A stretch of 64,000 nucleotides of DNA from Bimastos eiseni (Eukaryota; Annelida; Clitellata; Crassiclitellata; Lumbricidae): the NCBI GenBank assembly GCA_959347315.1, contig OY365811.1:32787406-32851405 (forward strand). The letters are read 5' to 3'. A model generated the notes under the pieces. That model saw nothing but the letters and a program-made list of their open reading frames with translations. It was not told the DNA's origin and made no database searches. Position numbers and translations under genes: made by a program. This document shows positions 10,928 to 21,947 of this stretch, piece by piece (the first letter of the stretch is position 1; each line of letters begins with the position of its first letter).

Positions 10928-13900
10928 ATGCTGATTACCCTGGCCTTTCTCTACATTTATTTCATGAGATGGCAACGACGGAGATCTGAGGCAATGAGGA
11001 ATCATCTGCTCATGAAAAATGTTTGCGCCTGCCTTCGTAACTCGAGCATCAGTTTGAGAAAACGCAGCCAACATCTCGTTTTAAAATCTGATAAAGCTTC
11101 TGCTTCTTGGTGTTCTAGCATAGAATCATCTGCTTTGAGGGACACTGCAAACATAAAGGTTCTCTGTGAGACAAATGATTATCATATTTGTGCCATTGAA
11201 CCAAGGGTGAGTCAAAGCAATATATTATTTAGTTTTTTATGTGCAATCTAATTTGTTTTGACATTATTACCGTTTATTATATTTTTAGGATTTCATGGTT
11301 ATTTTGACTTATTTTAATGCTAATTTTTTGTATTTGTGGCTTAGATTTTTGTAAACAACAGTTCTGAGAAGTATTTTGTTGAATGATGCTATATAATTTC
11401 GCCAATAGCACTGGAGTCATTATTATTAAGGATTTGTAGCTGTATCTCTATAACTATGAATGTTGGCAGACTGTGGTGTTTGGTTACATTGATCTAAGAT
11501 ATGCAGTGCTCTACTGGCCAGAGTACTCTTTGAAATCCTTTTGGATCAATCAATTGTCACTTTATGATGAAGCATTTTAATGCACTATATGTCTAATTGC
11601 TTTCTGTATAATTTTGTTTTAGTTCAGTGTATCGTTGAATGGTTGGACTGAATTTCCTGCCAGTGAAAGCCAGTCTGTTTTGACTGAAGTGGATAGAAGC
11701 AGGGCTGTTTTCTACCTCATCATGGAGATGTTGAAGTTCGAGAAAGATGATGTAATTCTTGATACTCAGTGTATCTTACAAAACACCAAGGTACGATCTC
11801 CACATGATGTGGTACTAGCGGCACATTTAAACAGCATGACCAACTGACTATGAAGGTAGTCTATGGTTGAACTTTTGCACTCTACTAAACAGCAGAGCAA
11901 TGGAGATGTTTTCTACTGCAACCCTTGGTGAGGTTTTTAAGCTGAGTTGCACATTTTTGTGTGTGCCTTGTTAGGAATTTTTTACTGTGCAGAAAATGCG
12001 GATGTAGCTGAAAGATCAACACGTAACAGTGTTTGCATCTTGTGCATCATGACAAAGGTGCTGTTAGAAGTCATCTGGTTATGCTGGAATATATACGTGT
12101 GGTGGTTTTGCTGTGGCCAATGGAAATAGAGGAAGGATAATTGTCCACGGTTACGTGTTGATCTTTCATTCTAACAGTGTTGAAGTTCTATAATTAAATC
12201 TCTATTCTTTAGAAACAACTTCTTTAGCACTTGTTCAAATGCAAGAAGAAGATTAGAAAACGACAGTGTCTTCTAAGCTATCCTCAGAGTTCTGACAAAT
12301 AATATCCCAGAAACTTTTGGCTTGGTTCAACACAGCTCATGTCATACGTATAATTATGGGCTTTTGACATAGGCTTTGGCATTCGCTAAAGTTGTAAGAG
12401 TCTAACAAATGCACAGATGATCATTGATGTATATACTGCATGTGATGTGCTTGCATTTGTTTTCTGTTCATCAGTATTACATGTGTCCATTTGAAACATG
12501 TTTATTACTTGTCACAATGTGTTTTGTTTAACTTTCTTGTGTTTTTCTGTTTACTTGCAGTTAAAAGACCTGGTTCGTTTAGTCGCGTGGAAGTCCATTC
12601 ATCCGTCGTTTCAAGTTGTGGCGGAATGCATGGAGAATGGATTCTCTGCGTTGACTCAGTCGTTCATCACGAATACTTTGGTCAATGATGCACTGTTACA
12701 AGTTACGTCAGTTACATGTAGGAACGTATTGACGACTTTGTCTGTTTCATACCCGTTATACTTATTCATTAGTGCACTTATTGCTTACGTAGGGTGAGGA
12801 GTGAGATGGGGTATACACAAGCAATTTGTTTAGGGTAATTGCACACAGTAAGTCCATTCAGGAGTTTTGAACCCTCGATTGTTGAGTACCCACTGCGCTT
12901 TCAAACAGACGACTGTGCTGCATGCGATTGGTTTAACAGTCTGTTACAATGTTGCTGAGTATGTTTGTTCACAGAGCAGTAAAATTATGTTGTTCATGAT
13001 TTGCTGTTTGCCATAAGTAATCTTGAATAGCGCTTTTCAAATACCGGTTCCTGATGGGTGGCCAGGTGATGTTGATATAATGCGTGCAGGTGCAATGAAG
13101 TTAAACAGCGTTAGGCTGGATTAGTATCTTTATAGGTGCCCATCGATAAAGTGCCACACATCCAGATCCTTTGACCTCAGAATTATGTTTCTGAGGAGTT
13201 GTGACAGAAGCAAATAAGCAAATGTATTACCTATCACGTGTTACTAGTTAACACCTTTTGTCTTTTTCAGCTGCTTCTTAAATACCGTTATGTAAATAAT
13301 GTAATATTACGGATTTAAAATATCAGTTTCTTGAATTTTTCAACACATGCAAAATGAACAAACATTATGCACCCGTGGTATTTGCATTTGGATTTTGATC
13401 GATTGAAGCTGTTTTTTGATTGATCAACAACAGAAAATGCAATGCAGCAATACTTTCTTGTTTGGTTTCTTAATACGAACCTTGTGAGAAGAAGAATAGA
13501 CTGAATTGGCGTATGAGTGGTGCTTTTAATAGTCAGTGCTTTGCTGCATAAGCTGTGACTCATTTGTAGTTCTTTACTGTCTGCGTTTTTGTAGCGATTG
13601 ATGTCAGCGGAAAGCCAGATGATTTAGTTTCAAGAAAGTCACCCTTGAAACTCATTCCATTATCTTCTCCTTTGAATCACCTTCGAAACACAAATGCTTC
13701 AAACAGTATCAACCAACCACTCAATGACTTTACTACTGATGACCTGGTGCTTTCAAGCAACCATAGTTTACCTTGCCCCTATCAGTTGGACCAGGTACGC
13801 GGAGAGGAACTCTCGGAGACGTACTCGGACAGCGACTGCGCTGGAGAGGCTCCGGCCGAGCCTCTGGAAGACGGCGCTCCAGAGATGCTGACTCCGATTA

Positions 13901-16900
13901 CGCGCAGGACAAACCTCCAGGGAAAGCCGCCAAACGTGCTTGTCTACTGTGGCAAGAAAGATTCTGCAAGGCTGTTTGAGAACGTCCGTTCCGTTTTTGC
14001 TCAGTGCCTGAATACAGACCGGTATACGATCTACCACCTGAGGCACGATGATGTTAAGACGAAGCCCTGGATCGAGAGCACCACAATGTTGATCATTTCC
14101 AGCGATAAGGTGTACGACGGCATTGACGATGCTTTCCTGAGGTATTTTCATGGAGGTGGAACTGTTGTGAGCTTTGGCAGTTCATATGATGCAAAGTTTG
14201 TGAGACGCGTTCAGACGAATTCGAAACACAGTATTCTGATGCTTTGCTATGAGCGGTGGAACGATGCCACGTTCATCTGTGGAAGACACGTTTACGAACA
14301 AAACCTTCGGAGTTTACTTTACGATGTTACAGTTGTGGCCGTTGCGACGGAAAGACAAAGAGGTTGTCCTGTCATCGTGGAAGCTGTGCATGAAACAAGT
14401 GGAGGAGTTGCTTTGCTTTCTCAGGTATAGAATGGGAAACTTCCAAGGTGTAATTCTTTTTAGGATGTCTATGGTCTACACTATACCCTACTGAACCGAT
14501 GGTTATAGGTAAACTCTTCATAAACAGTTCTTCGTAAAACAATTCTCCGTAAGCAGTTGTTCGTAAAACAATTATTCGTAAGACAATTCTACCCCTAACC
14601 CTAATTGTTTTATGAAGAATTATCCTTTGCAAAGAATTGTTTACGAAGAATTGTTTTACGAACAACTGTTTACGAAGAAAATGTCGGACACGTGGACCGT
14701 TGAATACACTCCCCACTCCTTTGCATTCTTTCAGTTCTTCACTGTCATTCAAGTCTTTACATTCACCTTTCTTACCCATACTTCTTGTAACCATCGTGTT
14801 TTGACTGGACACGTAGGATGGATTATGAATTTTCATCAGGGTTTCATTGACGCAGACTTTGTGTATTCTGGATTTTGATAATGACACTACAGAAGTTTTG
14901 ATTAGTTTGCAGATAGACTACATATTAACTTTTAACGTGTTTTGTGTATTAGCTTGATTCTTAATGGTGAACTGGAGTATTCAATATTCATGCTCTGTTA
15001 GCTTAGTGCAAAACATGTAGATTGATGTTAATTGAGCATATGGAAGTATTGTATGCAACAGTAATTCAATTCTTTGTAGTTTTAATGGTTTCACCTTAAA
15101 TTGTGTAATTTTGTTTAAAAAACAGGTAAATTTGGACAAAGACCCATCCGAGATGGCAATCAGCATAGACATCTTTACAATCCTAAAGCAGTCAAATGCT
15201 CATCGTTTTGAGATCTTACGAAGTCTTTTCAGGCGCCTTGGCATTGACTGTGATCACCCAAACTTGCCTGCTCTTACACCTATCATCCTACTGACCATCA
15301 GCGCAGTGAGTTACTTCTGCTGAGTTGTCTTTCTCAATATAAATAACCAAAAACCAATGGGTGACTGTTAAATCCACTTGCTTGTTATGTTCATTTAATG
15401 CTCAAGTCAAATGCTCATCGTTTCAGAATTCTGGAATAATTAATTTATACAAGGCAATTTTTTGACTCGATAGTTACCAAATTTGAGTCTTTCATCGACC
15501 ATTTTGTCCACTGAAACTTTCACATAATGCCATATCATGTTCTAAAGTAGTTACATCATACTGCAGTCATCAAAAAATTTGCTCTGTTTCATATTAGAAT
15601 TTGTTGTGGTAAAGTAAGATAGCAAGTAAAGCAATTGTTGACAAACTCCATCAGGTGAAGAAGAAATTGTAATCATATAACTATATCTGCTCCATCTGAG
15701 TCGTTTTTGCTAACTCAGCTCTAATGAGTATGCTAGGGTAGAAAGATCATACAGCAAGGGAAAGGACTCTCTGTCATTCCTCATATGCAGAGGCTCTGAG
15801 AATGAAGTCACAACACCCCAATGCTGCCATGCCTCTCAGGCAGGCTCTTCCTCTTCAATTTTATTAAGCTTTTTCTACGAATTTTGTGATGTAATTACTC
15901 AAATCTTGCATCCAAAGCTAATAAAATGGAATTGTTTATTTGACAGGAGAGTAAGCAGTTGTTTCTCAACTCTTTGACTTCTCGGCTGAAAGACGGCCAT
16001 CTGGTGTCTAGGGAAGTCACTCTTCAGTTTCTCTGTGACAGCTCGGACTCCTCGAGTCTAAACATTACGAGTTCAACAATTCCAGTCCTAACAGAGGCGA
16101 AGAACTACAAAACGACGTTTAATTATGCATTGTACAAAGCAAACCTAAAGACAAAAGTCCTTGGTAACACTATGCTCTATGCTGACGTTGTGACGACTAC
16201 AATGAATCTTTTCGAAGGGTTAGTCCATTCTAATCCACTGACTTATGTAGTGCCATGATGGTGCACGAGGCATAAACCATTAAATACTTAAAGTGAGGAC
16301 ATTGTCTAAAATTGTAGCTCATTTGTAATTAGACAAATCAGAAGTTACTACAGTGAGTTAACTTGTTGACATTGTGGTTTATGGACTCCACATGCCATTA
16401 GGTTGACTTGTTTTATTGAGAGTTTGAACTTGTTTTTAGAATTTAATGGGACCTTGTAAATGGTGTTTGGTTAGGTATGGTCAGTAATTGGTCAATTTAT
16501 TACAAACATGTTGATTCATATTTCAAAATTAGGCCTGTTAAGAGTATTATCAAGTAGTTTGCCTTGTACTGAGGCAGTATAAATTGACAAGTACATTAGA
16601 TCAGAGGTTCTTAACCTGTGGTCATCTGCCTAGTGATCCGCAAACAGGAGCCTAAACATTTTTTTAAAATTAAAAACGTTCATGTGAAGCAGATAACTAA
16701 ATTGTTTTATTTTAAAGTTTAAACATTTATTAAAGTTGATAATAAATAAGTAAAATACTGATTGTTTTCTAATTTATTGTACTAAAGTAATAGTTGCATA
16801 GTTCCCATAGTATAATTATATATTTATTATTATATTACTGTTTTATACTATTATATTAATAATAATAGCTACAATACGCCAGTGGCACAATTTCAGTGTG

Positions 16901-19900
16901 GGAGAACTAGACACAGAATAATTTTATAAGTGATCCTTGCGACTTGAAAGGTTGAAAACCACTACATTACATGGCTCCTCAATGTTGATTGTCAGTTTCA
17001 CGTGATGCATTGAGATTTGAACTTAAGAAAGCGAAGTGAAGAAGTGGAAGGTTAATGGGTCGTTGGATGTAATTTGGAACTTATCTTGAATAAGTTCTAG
17101 GTTATTTTAATGCTCCTTGTTTTTCAATATAGCCTGATGTTCAGCGTGTCGCCAGAAACTGGATTGGTTGCAGTTGCAAGGCAACAGACATCAGGACTGG
17201 GTGCGACAGATTGCTCGTTTTGACACACTCATATCACTGCCTGTCTGTCTTTCATCTGTCTGTCTGTCTGTCTATCTGTCTGTCTCTCTTCTCTGTCTGT
17301 CTCTCTGTCTGTCTGTCTCTCTGTGTAACATTAATCGGATTGAAATTAAGTTAAACATCTCTGGACTTAATTGCAGCTGTTATTGAAAGTATCATTGTGT
17401 TATTTAATAATTATTTTATTTACTTTCCTCGATGTAACAATTCAATCAGAACCAACTCTTGGCAGCATAAGTTTTTATTGGCCAGTTGCTTTTGCACTTG
17501 AATAAAAATTATAAAAAAAATTATTTTTTGAAGTTTTTTGTGTTATTGTTCATGCCATTTTGTTTTTATTTGAAACCAACCTTTGAAGTACTAAATAAAT
17601 TTATGATCAGGGCTACATCTCACTCAGAATATGACCTAACTTTTTTAGCTGCAGTTGATTGATTTTCTTTTTATTAGGTCGTGGTTGTAACGTGTGGTTG
17701 AGTCCACCTGGTTGTGCCATGTTTTCCATACACGTTCGTGTTCCAGCGACGTCTTGGTTGGGCGAGCGTATTCCCTTTCTTCAGCACATCATGTCTTTGG
17801 CCGCTGTATTGGCTGTCAGAACAAAACCAGGTTATGAGGTCAGGATTTTATTAACTGCTTAAGTATCTTTTAACACTTTATCTAAAAGTAAATGGACAAC
17901 CATTGGAGTTCGTTATAAAGTATTAAACTATTCAGAATGTCTTTTATTTATTTCCTTGCCTCTTATGGACTTGCATTGTTGGACCATTGATGTAGTTTGC
18001 TACCGATGTAGTTCTATCAACTGGAGAGGCTTCAATGTCGAGCTCCATCGGTTAATGACTCTGTGGTTCTGTAGACAATTGGATTATCACGGATTTACTC
18101 GTGATTATAAAGAAACCTGAGAATAAACTCCAAAATACAGTTAGCAATTAATTCGATGAAGGATATGCTTACATACTTACTTATTATTTCAAGCATTATC
18201 CTTCATAAGTTGTAGCTGGTTAATAAGAGCATAGATGAGGCTGTTGTAACCAGGGAACGTTGCAATGAACTGTTGGGAGAAAGCCCACTTGACCTCATTC
18301 TGTTGTCCATAAAACTTAATAAAGGTTCTGGACTTTTTATTGGTTGACCCTACCATGGTGCTTCTTCATGAGTTGTGACATCATTCCACTTATTTAATAA
18401 GTATTATTATTATTATAATTTTTATTTATTCATATCTACACTATGTCCAGCAATAAAGAGACTCATTGATGATGATATGAAAGTAAATATTCATCAATTT
18501 TTAAAATTCCAAAGCTGTTTTAATCCTGACATTTCTTATCTAAAGAATTTTAATGTATGAACATCATGGCTAAAAATGTATGTCTGAGTGATGTCTTTAA
18601 ATAACAAAGTCAATGCCTAGGAGGAATTTGATCAGCTGGTCATTGATGCTGTTATTGACCAATGGCTCACACGTCTTGAAGCTGGTATTGAGGCTGAAGA
18701 CGGACACTTCGAACACACCTTGTAGTCTAACATTATTCAAATGCAAGAATACATTTGAACTGAATTTACATCGGTTTATTGACAACATCTTATAATAGTT
18801 GAAAATTCTGCAGATATATTTGAGGCAGTCTTAATACTTGAATTTGGAAGAAAATGAAGTTGTTATGACGTCATTACTGGATGACAGGAGCCAACATATT
18901 TTGTGGAGTGCAAGACAAATATATCAGGATTAAAACAGTTTTGGAATTTAAAAAATTGCCGAATATTTACTATATATTTTCATATTATCATTAAGGGGAT
19001 CCCTTTATTTCCAGACACAGTGTAGATATGTGGCTTGACTCTACAACACTGGAAAGAGACTTGGCTGAAAGTTATAACCTCTGATCATAATCTTGACTGC
19101 TAATAATATTATTATTGCCTGGCAAGATAACCTTAACGTAAAGTAATGTAATGACCTTGCCTGGTAATAAACATGTTAGAATTGATGGTCTTCTCTCACA
19201 GTGATTGTTATGTAGTGATGATTTTATTAGCTACTGATAAACTATGTCTAGCAAAGATGGCAGACAATCAGAAAGCATTACTTGTTTTTGTTCCGCTGAC
19301 GTTTTATGTGAACAATTTTCATCAGTCTGCTCCTGTTGTTTTCTTAAAGATTTTAATTTTATGGTTTTCATTTGCTTTTTGTGCCTCTTCCACAATCCAT
19401 CATGGAAATATTATTGTGTTTGGCTTATCTATCTGCATTGACTTATCTTGCGAGATGAGCTCTGTGCTATTTCTTTGTCTCTTTTGTAAAATTTATATGG
19501 GTTGTGAGGTGTAGAGCCTGTCACGAGAACTTGCTCTGAAGGTGGGACTGTATAAATGTGCGATTGCAATTAGAATTATTCTATGGTTGTAGGAGATTGA
19601 TATCCGGATTAAGTGGCCGAATGATGTCTATTTTGGAGCGACTATGAAACTCGGTGGAATTCTTATTAAGTCGTCTATAATGCACAACACGATTCACGCT
19701 AACATTGGTATGTGAAATTATAGTGTTGCATTTCTTCATAACAAGTAATCATACTCAAATACAGACACATTTATGCGTGTATATATATATATATATATAT
19801 ATGTATTTGTATCTATGATATATATATATATAATATACATATATAATATATATATATATATATGTTTATATATGCATATTTTTTTAATGAATTCTGGTGT

Positions 19901-21947
19901 AATGCATGGATCACAGATGTCATTCACAGTAAGAACAGAACATCAATATATTTGCTGCAGCTTTGTACTAGATTTCGCTGTCAAATGTTGGTTCTAGTGT
20001 AGGGATCTATTTATTATATCGATAATAGTGGGCAGAGGTGAAATTTGCATATATTAATCTATTTATTTGTGTCACTCTTTTCTAAACAATGAAGGACAAA
20101 GAAGATCAGGAGGAATAAATAAACAGATTATTCATAATTTATATATTAAGATTATGCTTTTATATTAATAACATGTTTTTGTATGTTTTAATTCTCATAT
20201 ACCCATGTGCATCTGCAGACGGATATAAAGAATATACTTACTTTCCTATGTATGTATTTATGTATGGAGATACTCTGGACATATAAAACTCTTTAGGTAT
20301 ATTTTAAATACTGCAAATATGTATATACCACATATATAATCATACAGGTATTAGAATGAGAAAAATCATTAAATCAATTCTTGTCGACTTGTATCTAACA
20401 AATACAAGAGAACGTAAAGCTCCTGGTGATTGTATTCGAATCTGTCGAGCATGTTATAGTCGAGTATAAATATATATTTTACACACGATTTATATGTTTA
20501 AATTCAGGTTAATTTCCAACAACTATTTAGGATGTTTCTTTTTCTGGTTGTCTAGGGTGTGGCGTTAATGTCGCAAATAAGGATCCAACAATGTGCATCA
20601 ACGATCTCATTCAAATTGCAAACGAGTGTGCACCGCATAAGGACAGTAGGCTGGACTTATTGACTGTGGAGGAAGTGATCGCTCGGTCCATCACGGCCCT
20701 AGAAGAGCTCATCGCAAAATTTCAAACAAGTGGACCGGAAGATTTCAAAAAGCACTACTATAAATACTGGCTGCACAGGTGGGATATTTTGCCGATGCCA
20801 CGTGGCTCGTCGGTCGGTTTGCCTTCTGCGTCTTCTGGCCAGATCATTTTGTCTAAATGCACAATTTGTTTCATTATTCCTAACTGTTTTTAAATTTATA
20901 TTTTGAAATTAATCGTCGTTTCGGCTGCTGTGTGTTGTGTTTATGTTTTGATGAGCCTTCTTTGCCTATATCTTGGTCTTTGTGAGTTCATGAAGAGGGA
21001 TGGACTTCCTTTTGAGAGATTGAGTCTGCTAATACAGACCTGCTGCAAACTTCTACAATTGGGTGATTGTTATTGTTGTTGAAGAAGAGGAGGAGATGGT
21101 GGAGGAGGAGCAACAGCTGTCATCTTACCAGGATTACATGTCATAAAGCCTGAAAACTTCTTTCTCTTTTGCTGAGGCTAAGCTAAAAGTTCCATAGAAA
21201 TACATGTCTAGTTAATTTCTGAATTAATTTTCCTTTCTGAATTGATCCAATGCGTTCTTCTCTAGAACTGCTGTCACAGTGTGCAATGCATGAGTCAGTG
21301 CTTGCTTCAGAAGTAACCCAAAGTCTGAAATCCTGGGATGGGGAGATAGTTGATTGGTAGCACATTGGCATGAGGGTCAGAAGGACGCAGGATCGATACC
21401 TGCTATGCCCCAAAACTAGTTTGCATTGGTTAAATGAGCAGCAGGACTGATGGCAGGCACCTTGCGGGCAGTCATACAATTATATTCGACTCCTATAAAA
21501 CTTTTTATCATCTATTACTACTACATGATGAATTAATAAAGAATATTATTATTGTTATTATTAGTTCATTGGAGAAGTCCACTTGAAATGAAGTAGGTCA
21601 AGAATATGAATGATCAGGCTGTGATGGGCTATCAAGTTGAAAGAAGTTTAGACTTGAATTAACGTCAGGCGATGCAATGAATGCCAAAATGGTAATGCCA
21701 AACAATGTCTTAGTGCAAAGCACAAAGGGGTCAGGTTGTCATCCATTGATCAGTTGAGGTCTGTTTGTGTTGCAGCAACCAATCTGTCCGATTGGCTACG
21801 GAGGATGGACCGGAGGCAACCATCGTTGGACTCGACGATTATGGCTTCCTGACGGTACGTCAATCCAACGGACAGACGCAGTCAGTGCAGCCGGATGGAA
21901 ACAGCTTCGACATGATGAGGAATCTCATTGCACCGAAATCAAACTGA
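10928..21947 (+). CDS. HLCS: Holocarboxylase synthetase (biotin-protein ligase), long form
   Basis: Eleven coding exons: 10928-11206, 11623-11790, 12561-12717, 13595-14424, 15126-15305, 15947-16218, 17133-17200, 17678-17838, 19593-19707, 20556-20778 and 21776-21947. All phases match and the total is 2625 nt (874 aa, like long animal isoforms). Seen: a hydrophobic start followed by a basic cluster ([19 protein letters not shown]); the N-terminal regulatory domain from about residue 240 ([14 protein letters not shown]); the ligase signature [16 protein letters not shown] near 650; the biotin/ATP-site motif KWPND near 712; IGCGVNV near 743; and the C-terminal cap IVGLDDYGF, ending [13 protein letters not shown]. 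Known role: forms biotinyl-AMP and transfers biotin to lysines of acetyl-, propionyl-, pyruvate- and methylcrotonyl-CoA carboxylases in cytosol and mitochondria. Oddities: the usual K in the GKGRGGN loop is L and the second G is C, while the arginine is kept. Introns hold a foldback element, a 160-bp hairpin and microsatellites. Confidence 0.97.
12009..12168. repeat. 160-bp segment bounded by a perfect 19-bp inverted repeat
   Basis: TGAAAGATCAACACGTAAC at 12009-12027 is matched exactly by its reverse complement at 12150-12168, enclosing 122 bases with no coding sign. It lies in HLCS intron 2. It could be a very short MITE, although no flanking target duplication was seen. Confidence 0.6.
12859..12916 (-). 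mobile_element. tRNA-like SINE head
   Basis: On the minus strand, GAGGGTTCAAAACTCC resembles a pol III B box. The sequence AGCGCAGTGGGTACTCAACA upstream fits the A-box to anticodon part of a tRNA-type head. It lies in an HLCS intron. A short relic; the tail was not delimited. Confidence 0.4.
14508..14679. mobile_element. Foldback element with 14-15 bp iterated arms and a telomere-like centre
   Basis: The left arm (14508-14589) is about five diverged copies of AAAACAATTCTTCGT. The right arm (14603-14679) is the same motif reversed and complemented (ACGAAGAATTGTTTT). The centre at about 14590-14602 is CCCCTAACCCTAA, matching two TTAGGG telomere units. It begins 84 bases after the donor of HLCS exon 4. 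No coding capacity. Confidence 0.7.
17240..17325 (+). repeat. (CTGT)n/(CTCT)n microsatellite
   Basis: Imperfect CTGT/CTCT tetranucleotide run in HLCS intron 7, starting 40 bases after the exon donor at 17201. Confidence 0.85.
19778..19862. repeat. (AT)n microsatellite, interrupted
   Basis: Long alternating TA/AT runs broken by GTATTTGTATC and similar pieces, in HLCS intron 9. Confidence 0.85.
21339..21410 (+). mobile_element. tRNA-like SINE head
   Basis: A-box-like TTGATTGGTAGCACATTGG and B-box-like AGGATCGATACC are spaced as in a tRNA, followed by non-tRNA sequence. It lies in the last HLCS intron. No intact cloverleaf was recognised. Confidence 0.5.

Noticed and set aside
13768..14151. 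127-codon minus-strand frame
   Set aside because: Shadow of HLCS exon 4, which encodes the conserved regulatory domain on the plus strand.
14590..14602. Telomere-like CCCTAACCCTAA as an interstitial telomere
   Set aside because: Only two units, located at the centre of a foldback element. Too short to claim a telomeric array.
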